25,638 nt of DNA, taken from contig NZ_DHOS01000041.1 in assembly GCF_002410825.1 (NCBI RefSeq), positions 1 to 25,638 on the forward strand, given 5' to 3'. Every line of letters begins with the position of its first letter. Positions within the stretch are counted from its first letter, which is position 1. The stretch comes from Proteiniphilum sp. UBA5384 (lineage in GTDB: Bacteria; Bacteroidota; Bacteroidia; Bacteroidales; Dysgonomonadaceae). The notes below the pieces were generated by a model. That model made no database searches. It was not told where the DNA came from and saw only the letters and a program-made list of their open reading frames with translations. A program made the translations under genes and the position numbers. Positions 1 to 7,186 of this stretch are shown here, one piece after another.

Positions 1-180
1 TATTCAATATATTATATTAATATTCTAAATTCAAAACAGGTTCTTAGATTCAAGAACCAGGAGTCAAGAAAAAAGAATACGCTAATCGGGATTATTTTCA
101 TTGGTATATTGAAACTACTTCTTGACTTCTTGACTTCTTGACTTCTAAGTTCCAAGTTCCAACCTCTCAGTTCTAACAAA
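1..180. repeat. A+T-rich spacer with short tandem repeats and a hairpin
   Basis: No gene is visible here. Positions 118-141 hold three tandem copies of CTTCTTGA followed by a partial fourth (142-146). Two copies of AAGTTCC follow at 147-160, just before the response-regulator start. Positions 39-58 form a 7-bp inverted repeat (GGTTCTT/AAGAACC, 6-nt loop) without a T tract, so it is not a clear terminator. No exact TAnnTTTG box was found. Confidence 0.6.
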
Positions 181-1560
181 ATGAAACAAGGCCGTATTCT
201 CGTTGTAGACGACAACAAAAATGTGCTCAGCGCATTGAAGGTTTTACTGAATGCCCATTTCGAAGAGGTAACCCTCCTTTCCTCTCCCAACGCCTTGCTG
301 TCTACGCTGAGGGAGAGAATGCCGGATGTGGTATTGCTCGACATGAATTATTCCGCCGGGATCAATACCGGAAATGAAGGACTGTACTGGCTCTCGGAGG
401 TGAAAAAAGTAAATCCCGACCTGCCGGTAGTGCTTTTTACCGCTTATGCCGATATAGACCTGGCAGTTACCGCGCTGAAGGAAGGCGCTACCGATTTTGT
501 GGTAAAACCCTGGGATAACGCCAAACTGTTGGCCACATTACAGTCGGCACTGGAATTGAGGTTGTCACGGAAGGAAGTGACCAAGCTGAAAGAGAAGCAG
601 GATGTACTTAATTCCCAGCTGAACAGGGAAGGCGACACCTACTGGGGTGACTCTCAGGCGATGCGGGACCTGTTACGACTGGTAGAAAAGGTAGCTAAGA
701 CCGATGCCAACGTGTTGATTACCGGCGAGAACGGAACCGGTAAAGAGGTGATTGCACGCAGGATACATCAACTCTCGCCACGGTCTAATGAATCGCTGGT
801 GACGGTGGACATGGGAGCGGTGACTGAAACGCTGTTCGAGAGTGAACTTTTCGGCCATGTGAAAGGTTCGTTCACCGATGCGCATAGCGACCGTGCCGGA
901 AAGATCGAGGCGGCAGACAAAGGTACCCTCTTTCTCGATGAGATCGGGAACCTCAGCTATCCGCTTCAGGCGAAACTATTGAACGCCCTGCAATCGAGGC
1001 AGATCATACGTGTAGGAAGCAACAAGCCGATAGCAGTAGATATCCGGCTGATCTGCGCTACCAATCACGACCTTTTTCATGATGTGCAGGATGGCCTGTT
1101 CAGGGAAGACCTCCTCTATCGTATCAATACGATTCAAATTGAAGTGCCGCCGTTGCGTAACAGGAAAGAGGATATCCCCGGACTGGCTTCGTTTTTCCTC
1201 GATCGTTTTACGGCGAAATACAATAAAACGGGAGTGAAGCTGAGCAAAGAGGCAATTGTCAGAATGCAGGAATACAACTGGCCGGGCAATGTGCGCGAAC
1301 TGGAACACACAATAGAGAAAGCGCTTATCTTATCGGATGACCGGATAATCGATTCGTCCGACCTGTTTCTTCGTTCCCAGGAGACCCGGGGAGGCCGCAA
1401 AAAGAGCTCAGCGTTAGAAAATGTGACCCTGGAAGAGATGGAAAGGGTGCTTATTGAACGTGCCATGAATAGTTATGGGAACAACATATCGGCTATTGCC
1501 AAGGAACTGGGTGTTTCCCGGCCTACGCTTTATAGCAAGATCAAGAAATACGGACTTTAA
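181..1560 (+). CDS. NtrC-family sigma-54-dependent response regulator
   Basis: A 459-residue two-component response regulator that should activate sigma-54 promoters. The receiver domain (about 1-120) has the acidic pair D10/D11, phospho-acceptor D54, T87 and K109. The AAA+ domain (about 155-385) has Walker A GENGTGKE at 182-189 and Walker B ending in D253/E254. A Fis-type helix-turn-helix closes the protein (about 417-459). The sigma-54 contact loop, canonically GAFTGA, reads GSFTDA at 229-234. Length is normal for the family. The start is the ATG after the tandem-repeat spacer; the receiver domain begins within five residues of it. A histidine kinase follows 47 bp downstream and is the likely partner. 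The signal sensed and the genes controlled are not visible here. Confidence 0.95.
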   Translation: MKQGRILVVDDNKNVLSALKVLLNAHFEEVTLLSSPNALLSTLRERMPDVVLLDMNYSAGINTGNEGLYWLSEVKKVNPDLPVVLFTAYADIDLAVTALKEGATDFVVKPWDNAKLLATLQSALELRLSRKEVTKLKEKQDVLNSQLNREGDTYWGDSQAMRDLLRLVEKVAKTDANVLITGENGTGKEVIARRIHQLSPRSNESLVTVDMGAVTETLFESELFGHVKGSFTDAHSDRAGKIEAADKGTLFLDEIGNLSYPLQAKLLNALQSRQIIRVGSNKPIAVDIRLICATNHDLFHDVQDGLFREDLLYRINTIQIEVPPLRNRKEDIPGLASFFLDRFTAKYNKTGVKLSKEAIVRMQEYNWPGNVRELEHTIEKALILSDDRIIDSSDLFLRSQETRGGRKKSSALENVTLEEMERVLIERAMNSYGNNISAIAKELGVSRPTLYSKIKKYGL

Positions 1561-1607
1561 AACCATCCCGGTCATGTCCAAATTATATCTTTTAAAACCA
1601 CCCGACT

Positions 1608-2981
1608 ATGTTCAAATCCATCGAATACAAGTTATATCTCTATATGATCCTGCTGGTCGCGGCAATTGTGATGAGTACTTATTTTGCCATACAAACAGAG
1701 TATCTCTATATGGCATTATCGATACTGCTTGTTGTTTTTCTTCTTCATAATCTGCGCCGGAGTTACAACCAGTTCAACAAGAATATCATTTTCCTGCTCA
1801 ATGCGTTGGATAACGGAGATTATTCATTCAATTTTGCGGAGACCAAATTGTCAAGAAGGGAGAAAGAGTTGAACCAGATGATGAACCGTATCAAGGAGAT
1901 CCTGACAAAAGCCCGCAAGGAGGTGATTGAGAATGAGAAGTTCCTAAGTGTGATCATGGAGAGCGTTTCCACGGGCATCATCATTTTGAATGAAGCCAAT
2001 GTAGTGGTACAGATAAACCGTACCGTCAACCAGCTGTTGGGACTTTCAGTCTTCACCCATGTCAACCAGCTGGACCATATCGATAAATCGTTTCCCGAAT
2101 TGTTCCGCAACCTGGAAGCGTCGGACGTGAAAACCATAAAAATTGCCAATGAGCGGGAGGAGGTGCAGTTGAGCCTGAGGGCCTCCGAGCTTACGCTGCA
2201 AGGGAAGAAGTTGAAAATCATCACCTTGAATAATATCGGCAGTGAACTCGATTACAAGGAAATGGACTCATGGATTCGGCTGATCCGGGTGATGACCCAT
2301 GAGATCATGAACTCCATTGCCCCGGTTACGTCGCTGACCGATTCGTTGCTGTTCGCTTTCCGTCAGGATGAGCCCTATGAAGAAGATTCACTGATGCAAA
2401 ATACGGTCGAAGCCTTACAAACCATCAATTCAACAGCCAAAGGGCTGATCAGTTTTGTCAACTCTTATCGCCGTTTTACGGGGATCCCCAAACCTCAATT
2501 GAAACCGGTTTCATTGCAATCACTTATCGAACGGGCAGTCTCGTTGGAGACGGCACTCCTTGAAGAAAAAGAAATATCGGTGAATTTGCACCTACCGGAT
2601 AAATCGCCTGTAATCCTATTGGACGAATCCCAAATCATGCAAGTACTGCTAAACCTGTTGAAGAACGCTGTCGAAGCCATTGCAGGCGGTGAAGGATATG
2701 ATGGCGACGAAGGAGTGACTCAAAAGGGGCAGGAAAAACGACAGATCAGGATAGCGCTGTCAGAAGAGGGAGAGAAAACACACCTCGATGTATATAACAA
2801 TGGGCAGCCCATCAACGAAGAGGTACTGCCCAATATTTTTGTCCCGTTTTTCACTACCAAGGATGCCGGTACCGGCATCGGGTTGAGTGTGTCACGTTAT
2901 ATCATGCGTCTGCACGACGGCACATTGATCCATTTCACCGACAGGGAATGGACGGTTTTCAGGATGACTTTTTTCCATTGA
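1608..2981 (+). CDS. Membrane sensor histidine kinase, partner of the upstream regulator
   Basis: A 457-residue histidine kinase. Two hydrophobic segments near the N terminus (about 9-27 and 31-48) leave almost no periplasmic loop, so it probably senses a membrane or cytoplasmic cue. A HAMP-like linker and a PAS-like region (about 105-210) follow. The H-box is THEIMNSIAP with the phospho-acceptor at H231. The N-box has N353. The F-box reads FVPFFTTK and the G2 box GTGIGLSVS. The G1 box reads NNGQP (397-401), with Asn where the adenine-contacting Asp normally sits. It follows the response regulator by 47 bp and is almost certainly co-transcribed. Its stop codon directly touches the stop of the convergent transporter. 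Confidence 0.94.
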   Translation: MFKSIEYKLYLYMILLVAAIVMSTYFAIQTEYLYMALSILLVVFLLHNLRRSYNQFNKNIIFLLNALDNGDYSFNFAETKLSRREKELNQMMNRIKEILTKARKEVIENEKFLSVIMESVSTGIIILNEANVVVQINRTVNQLLGLSVFTHVNQLDHIDKSFPELFRNLEASDVKTIKIANEREEVQLSLRASELTLQGKKLKIITLNNIGSELDYKEMDSWIRLIRVMTHEIMNSIAPVTSLTDSLLFAFRQDEPYEEDSLMQNTVEALQTINSTAKGLISFVNSYRRFTGIPKPQLKPVSLQSLIERAVSLETALLEEKEISVNLHLPDKSPVILLDESQIMQVLLNLLKNAVEAIAGGEGYDGDEGVTQKGQEKRQIRIALSEEGEKTHLDVYNNGQPINEEVLPNIFVPFFTTKDAGTGIGLSVSRYIMRLHDGTLIHFTDREWTVFRMTFFH

Positions 2982-4520
2982 TTATTTTGCAACCCTTTCC
3001 AACCATTTGAGCATCGCAAGCATGGCTCCCATGGAGATGCTACAGGCACATACAAACACAAGCCATGTACCCCATAACGGGAGTGACTCATAGAAAAGTC
3101 CGCCAAGTGCGACAAGTAAGTTACCTACAGCCGTGGCTGCCAACCAGCATCCTTGCATAAGACCTTGAAGATGGGGAGGAGCCACCTTTGACACAAATGA
3201 CAATCCCAACGGACTGATAAATAACTCGGCCACGGTAAGGATAAAATAGGTGCCTACGAGTAACCAGGGAGAAACGCGCATCGCATTTGTCAGCCCGCCC
3301 ATGGCCAATCTTTCCGATGCATCGGGAAGACCTATCGATCCAAGCATCAACAGAATATAAGCCAATGCGGCAATACCCATCCCTATCGCAATTTTACGCG
3401 GTGTGGAAGGTTCCATGTTCTTTCTTGCCAACCAGCCGAATAATCCTATAATCGGGAAGGTCAATAAGACCACGAGTAACGGGTTGACTGACTGGAATAT
3501 CTCTGCACCCTGGATGGTTGTAAAGCCGAGGTTGATATTGATCATACTCAAATCAACATAGTCCCGGGCGAAAAAAGTAAGTGTCGCACCATTCTGATGG
3601 AATGAGAACCAGAAGAAGATGACTACTCCGAATACAGCCGCAAGGGCATATATACGTTGCTTGACTTCCTTGATATCCATTTGCACCTGTTCCGAAGTAC
3701 CGTCTTCTTTCTTTACCACTTTATTGGCCGGATCGGGAAGTTTATTTTTATTCACGCTGAATATGATCAACGAAACAAGCATCATTATCACTGCCGCTAT
3801 AAAGGCAAAGTGAAATCCAGTTGTAAATACGTTCAAATAATTATTGGCAAAGGCTGTCAAGTCTGTAACCGGTGCTGAAATACTGACACTATTGGCAAGT
3901 TCCGTAAAACGATCGAGTGCCTGCCCTTCCATTTTACCATTCAGGAATTGGTGTGAAAGAGTGGAGAGGGTGGCATCATACAGGAATGAATTCTTCTGCA
4001 ACCACCAGTTACGGACCGCTATACCGATAAGCGGTGCGAAGGCGGCGCCGATATTGATGAACATATAAAAGATCTGGAACCCGGTATCTCGCTTGTGCTC
4101 ATACTGCGGATTGTCGTATAATTGCCCGACGACAGCCTGAAGATTACCCTTGAAGAAGCCGTTTCCCAGCGCAATAACAAAAAGACCCACGCAGGTAACG
4201 GTCAACATCAAAGCCATATTAGCGACCGGCGTCTTTGTAGGGATGGCGATAAGCAGATAACCTATCATCATCAATACTAACCCCGCCATAATGGTCTGCT
4301 TATACTTCTTCGTCTTGTCGGCAATAAAGCCGCCCAAAAGTGCAAGCACATAGGTAAGCGAGTAGAAGATGGAGTAGACCACAAGTGTAGTTGTGTCACT
4401 TAGTCCGAATTTTGACGAGATAAACAAGGTTAAAATCGCCATCATAATGTAGAATCCGAAGCGTTCTCCCATATTGGAAAGGGCGGCTCCAAGTAATCCC
4501 TTTGGATGATCTTTAAACAT
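2982..4520 (-). CDS. POT/PTR-family proton-coupled peptide transporter (MFS)
   Basis: A 512-residue, very hydrophobic protein with about 12-14 membrane helices, resembling proton-dependent di/tripeptide transporters. The N-terminal family motif ExxERFxYY appears as NMGERFGFY at 16-24, so the first Glu is Asn while E19, R20 and F21 remain. A hydrophilic stretch about residues 250-285 matches the usual central loop between the two six-helix halves. The ATG at 4518-4520 opens directly on MFKDHPKGLLGAALSN, a typical start. A minus-strand box TATATTTG lies at 4678-4685, which implies a leader of roughly 150 nt carrying a hairpin at 4630-4656. Peptide transport is inferred from the family; the true substrate is unknown. 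Confidence 0.9.
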   Translation of the reverse strand: MFKDHPKGLLGAALSNMGERFGFYIMMAILTLFISSKFGLSDTTTLVVYSIFYSLTYVLALLGGFIADKTKKYKQTIMAGLVLMMIGYLLIAIPTKTPVANMALMLTVTCVGLFVIALGNGFFKGNLQAVVGQLYDNPQYEHKRDTGFQIFYMFINIGAAFAPLIGIAVRNWWLQKNSFLYDATLSTLSHQFLNGKMEGQALDRFTELANSVSISAPVTDLTAFANNYLNVFTTGFHFAFIAAVIMMLVSLIIFSVNKNKLPDPANKVVKKEDGTSEQVQMDIKEVKQRIYALAAVFGVVIFFWFSFHQNGATLTFFARDYVDLSMININLGFTTIQGAEIFQSVNPLLVVLLTFPIIGLFGWLARKNMEPSTPRKIAIGMGIAALAYILLMLGSIGLPDASERLAMGGLTNAMRVSPWLLVGTYFILTVAELFISPLGLSFVSKVAPPHLQGLMQGCWLAATAVGNLLVALGGLFYESLPLWGTWLVFVCACSISMGAMLAMLKWLERVAK

Positions 4521-4629
4521 TGATAAAAATTTTATATGGTTATGAATATATTAGTTCACAAGGTTAGACTGTTTTAAGTCTTATTACATTTTCTCAATTA
4601 TGGATGTGCCAAAATAATGAAAGCCGAAG

Positions 4630-4656
4630 GGTAAACCAAGCTTGCTTGTGTTTGCC
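4630..4656 (-). other. Hairpin in the transporter 5' leader
   Basis: A near-perfect inverted repeat: GGTAAACCAAGC (4630-4641) against GCTTG-T-GTTTGCC (4644-4656), with one bulged T, one wobble and a 2-nt centre (the loop would open slightly in RNA). It lies about 110 nt before the transporter start, within the predicted minus-strand leader. There is no T tract in the minus direction, so it does not look like an intrinsic terminator. Confidence 0.5.
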
Positions 4657-4677
4657 TGAAGTGCCTCTTATTTTCTG

Positions 4678-4685
4678 CAAATATA
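4678..4685 (-). promoter_or_regulatory. Possible -7 box for the peptide transporter
   Basis: On the minus strand this reads TATATTTG, an exact match to the Bacteroidota -7 consensus TAnnTTTG. No TTTG was found at the expected -33 spacing, so the call rests on the -7 box and its place upstream of the transporter. In A+T-rich spacer such a match can arise by chance. Confidence 0.4.
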
Positions 4686-4701
4686 AAATATTTTTCTTTA
4701 T

Positions 4702-4735
4702 TTTGTTTGTCGAAAAGAAAAAAGTAGTACTTTTG
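4702..4735 (+). promoter_or_regulatory. Bacteroidota-type promoter of the aromatic operon leader
   Basis: The -7 box TACTTTTG (4728-4735) fits TAnnTTTG exactly. Two TTTG boxes lie upstream at 4702-4705 and 4706-4709, giving spacings of 22 or 18 nt, which bracket the usual 19-21. Transcription would begin near 4740, about 55 nt before the leader peptide ATG. Confidence 0.65.
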
Positions 4736-4794
4736 CAGTCATTATCGGGATGATATTTCCATCATGTCGATTTACAAAAAGAAAATTTTAGACA

Positions 4795-4851
4795 ATGATT
4801 ACTTCTGTTTTTGCATTTGGTTTCTGGTTTTACTTTTACTTTAGTAGGTGA
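4795..4851 (+). CDS. Aromatic-rich leader peptide of the phe/tyr attenuator
   Basis: An 18-codon ORF encoding MITSVFAFGFWFYFYFSR, ending in TGA at 4849-4851. Six Phe, two Tyr and one Trp make up half the peptide, and codons 10-16 (4822-4842) are seven aromatic residues in a row. It sits between a -7 promoter box and an intrinsic terminator, directly ahead of prephenate dehydratase. This is the arrangement of enterobacterial pheL: ribosomes short of charged tRNA-Phe (and here probably tRNA-Tyr) would stall in the run and leave the downstream antiterminator segment free. No strong Shine-Dalgarno is seen, only A-rich sequence, which is normal in this phylum. The ORF is too short for usual gene callers. 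Translation is inferred. Confidence 0.85.
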   Translation: MITSVFAFGFWFYFYFSR

Positions 4852-4852
4852 A

Positions 4853-4918
4853 GGCGGGATTTTATATGCAGAATGAGAAGAATTAAAAAATCATATCAAA
4901 ATAAAATAAAGTCCTGCC
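4853..4918 (+). promoter_or_regulatory. Antiterminator helix of the attenuator
   Basis: GGCGGGATTTTAT (4853-4865) can pair with ATAAAGTCCTGCC (4906-4918) over 13 consecutive positions, two of them G-U wobbles. The 5' strand starts one base after the leader stop codon, so a ribosome terminating there would cover it. The 3' strand contains nine of the ten bases of the terminator's 5' arm. The two structures are therefore mutually exclusive. Confidence 0.82.
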
Positions 4919-4942
4919 GATTACACGGTGGGACTTTTTTTT
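4910..4942 (+). terminator. Attenuator terminator upstream of pheA
   Basis: AGTCCTGCCG (4910-4919) pairs with CGGTGGGACT (4926-4935) over 10 bp including two wobbles, with the 6-nt loop ATTACA. A run of eight T (4935-4942) follows, the first pairing with A4910. It lies after the leader peptide and 18 nt before the pheA ATG, so it ends transcription before the operon rather than after a gene. Confidence 0.88.
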
Positions 4943-4960
4943 GATGTAAAAACAGTTCAG

Positions 4961-5809
4961 ATGAAACGAATAGCCATTCAAGGAGGAGCGGGTTCATTCC
5001 ACGAGATTGCAGCCCGTGAATATTTCAGGGACGAAGAATTGGAAATTGTACCATGTAGTACTTTTCGTGATGTCTTCGCGGAAACCAGGAAAGACCCCGA
5101 TTTGATAGGTATGATGGCAATTGAAAATACCATTGCCGGCAGCCTGTTACAGAACCACGACCTACTGAAAATGAGCGACGTGCAGATAGCAGGAGAGCAT
5201 AAATTGCGAATATCACATTCATTAGCAGCACTTCCCGGCAATTCAATAGAAGATATTACGGAGGTGATGTCACATCCCATCGCTTTGATGCAATGCGAAG
5301 CTTTTCTTGATACCCTGCCGGGTATAAAAATAGTGGAACACGAGGATACAGCCCTTGCCGCAAAAGATATCCGGGATAAGAAAATGACATCGGCTGCGGC
5401 AATTTGCAGCACATTGGCTGCAGAGAAATATGGAATGGACATCCTCGCCTCAGCGATTGAGACCAACAAAAGGAACTTTACCCGCTTTCTTATCCTGGCA
5501 CAGGGCGAAATGCTCCGGGAAGTACAAAAGGAAAACCATATCAACAAGTCGTCATTGGTTTTTGTGCTGCCTCACAACGAGGGAAGCCTCTCCCAGGTCC
5601 TTTCGGTATTGTCATTCTATAATATCAACCTCACCCGTATCCAGTCGTTGCCTATTATCGGAAGAGAATGGGAATATCAGTTCTATATCGACCTTACTTT
5701 CACCGATTACAACCGTTACCGGCAATCCATCGATGCGATTATGCCGCTGATCAGTGATTTGAAAGTGTTGGGAGAATACAGGGAAGAGAAGCAGGGATTC
5801 AGTGAATGA
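4961..5809 (+). CDS. pheA: Prephenate dehydratase with ACT domain
   Basis: A 282-residue enzyme that converts prephenate to phenylpyruvate, the committed step to phenylalanine. The dehydratase domain spans about 1-180, with the catalytic Thr-Arg-Phe signature at 174-176 (NFTRFLIL). A C-terminal ACT domain (about 198-275) begins SSLVFVLPHNEGSLSQVL and would bind Phe for feedback inhibition; its ligand motif reads TRIQSLP in place of the usual ESRP form. I chose the ATG at 4961 because upstream in-frame codons lie inside the attenuator terminator, and because MKRIAIQGGAGSFHE is the family N terminus. It is monofunctional: the chorismate mutase is fused to DAHP synthase two genes downstream. It is the first gene of the operon controlled by the leader. 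Confidence 0.95.
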   Translation: MKRIAIQGGAGSFHEIAAREYFRDEELEIVPCSTFRDVFAETRKDPDLIGMMAIENTIAGSLLQNHDLLKMSDVQIAGEHKLRISHSLAALPGNSIEDITEVMSHPIALMQCEAFLDTLPGIKIVEHEDTALAAKDIRDKKMTSAAAICSTLAAEKYGMDILASAIETNKRNFTRFLILAQGEMLREVQKENHINKSSLVFVLPHNEGSLSQVLSVLSFYNINLTRIQSLPIIGREWEYQFYIDLTFTDYNRYRQSIDAIMPLISDLKVLGEYREEKQGFSE

Positions 5810-5927
5810 GTGAAAAGGTGAATAAGTGGAAAGGTGGAAAGGTGATGGAGAAAGGAAACGGTAAAATGTCGAAAATCATTATTTTTAATTTTTTTACTTT
5901 TAATTCTTAGTTTTTAGTTTAAAAAAT
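5806..5927. repeat. Low-complexity GTG-rich spacer
   Basis: Between pheA and the aminotransferase the sequence is a purine-rich array with repeated AAGGTG/AAGTGG units (5806-5850), followed by a T/A-rich stretch up to the next ATG. No terminator or exact -7 box was seen, so the operon probably reads through. Similar spacers precede other genes in this window. Confidence 0.5.
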
Positions 5928-7088
5928 ATGATAGAGCCCGCAGCACATATAAAATCGATATCCGAATATTATTTTTCGGTAAAACTGGCGGAAGTGGCCC
6001 GTATGAATGCCGAAGGGAAAGATGTGATCAGCCTTGGAGTAGGCGCCCCGGACCGTATGCCGTCGGAGGAGACCATACGCACACTTTGTGAAACGGCGCA
6101 ACGCCCCGACACACATGCTTATCAGCCTTATACCGGTATTCCGGAACTGAGGAGAGCATTTGCCCAATGGTATGGAAGAATATATCAGGTGGAATTGGCC
6201 GAAGATGAGGTATTGCCGTTGATCGGTTCAAAGGAGGGAGTACTGCATATCTCAATGACCTTTCTCAACTTTGGAGATGGTGTTTTAGTGCCAAACCCCG
6301 GCTATCCCACTTATAGCTCGGTATCGGAAATGCTCAGGGCAAATGTAATTTCCTACAACCTGCTGGAAAACAACAGTTGGGAGCCCGATTTCGAAGCGTT
6401 GGAAAAGATGGATCTGTCGAAGGTAAAACTGATGTGGGTCAATTATCCCAATATGCCTACGGGTGCCAATGCATCGATGGCGTTATTTGAGAAACTCGTC
6501 GATTTTGGCAAAAGGCATGAGATCATTATTTGTCACGACAATCCTTATAGTTTTATACTGAACGACAAGCCGATCAGTATTTTGTCGGTGCCGGGAGCCA
6601 AAGATATCTGTATAGAACTCAACTCATTGAGTAAATCCCATAATATGTCGGGCTGGCGTATAGGAATGCTGGCAGCCAATCCTCAATTTGTGAAATGGGT
6701 ACTCAAGGCAAAAAGTAACATCGACAGCGGGCAGTTCAAACCGATGCAACTGGCAGCCATTGCCGCATTGTCGAATCCGGATGAATGGCATGCCAACATG
6801 AACAAGATATATGGTGAACGACGGGTGTGGGCAGAGAAGATTATGGATATTTTAGGATGTAGTTATGATAAAAGTCAGGTAGGCCTTTTCGTATGGGGGA
6901 AACTCCCCAATGATGCGTCGGATAGTAAAACATTTGTCGATGAAGTGCTATACAAGGCAAGAGTGTTTATCACACCAGGGGCTATTTTCGGGAACAACGG
7001 CGACCGGTTTATCCGGATTTCGCTGGGATCGTCAGCGAAGAAACTGGAGGAAGCATATCATAGGGTGGTTAAGTGGCTAGGTGCCTGA
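5928..7088 (+). CDS. PLP-dependent class I/II aminotransferase, probably aromatic
   Basis: A 386-residue fold-type I aminotransferase. The N-terminal SLGVGAPDRMPSEETI and the YQPYTGIPELRRA stretch match the substrate-binding front of the aspartate aminotransferase family. NYPNMPTGA contains the Asn that contacts PLP, and CHDNPYS holds the Asp that binds the pyridine nitrogen. The Schiff-base lysine is K236 in NSLSKSHNMSGWRIG. The fold resembles aspartate and LL-diaminopimelate aminotransferases. Its place between prephenate dehydratase and DAHP synthase suggests it converts phenylpyruvate and 4-hydroxyphenylpyruvate to Phe and Tyr, or prephenate to arogenate. That role is inferred from context; sequence alone does not set the substrate. 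Confidence 0.9.
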   Translation: MIEPAAHIKSISEYYFSVKLAEVARMNAEGKDVISLGVGAPDRMPSEETIRTLCETAQRPDTHAYQPYTGIPELRRAFAQWYGRIYQVELAEDEVLPLIGSKEGVLHISMTFLNFGDGVLVPNPGYPTYSSVSEMLRANVISYNLLENNSWEPDFEALEKMDLSKVKLMWVNYPNMPTGANASMALFEKLVDFGKRHEIIICHDNPYSFILNDKPISILSVPGAKDICIELNSLSKSHNMSGWRIGMLAANPQFVKWVLKAKSNIDSGQFKPMQLAAIAALSNPDEWHANMNKIYGERRVWAEKIMDILGCSYDKSQVGLFVWGKLPNDASDSKTFVDEVLYKARVFITPGAIFGNNGDRFIRISLGSSAKKLEEAYHRVVKWLGA

Positions 7089-7186
7089 GTGGTTATACAG
7101 TTAAGTGATTAGGTTGGAGAATCCCAAACGTCTTCACTTCTCAACTTCTTAACTTCTTATTTAACAAACAATAAAACAACAATAAT
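7089..7186. repeat. Low-complexity spacer with ACTTCT repeats
   Basis: The gap before the DAHP synthase holds repeated CACTTCT/AACTTCTT units (about 7134-7158), the same word that is tandemly repeated at 118-146. An A-rich segment then leads into the ATG. No terminator was seen. Confidence 0.4.

Noticed and set aside
118..160. Tandem repeats that might be a CRISPR array
   Set aside because: Units are 7-8 nt with no spacers between them, and no cas gene is present; this is low-complexity filler.
4749..4765. Small hairpin ATGAT/ATCAT at the start of the attenuator leader as a sensor domain
   Set aside because: Only 5 bp of weak pairing, which does not interact with the antiterminator or terminator strands.
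4928..4960. Longer N terminus for prephenate dehydratase starting at 4928
   Set aside because: That stretch lies inside the attenuator stem and T tract, and the family N terminus begins at the ATG at 4961.
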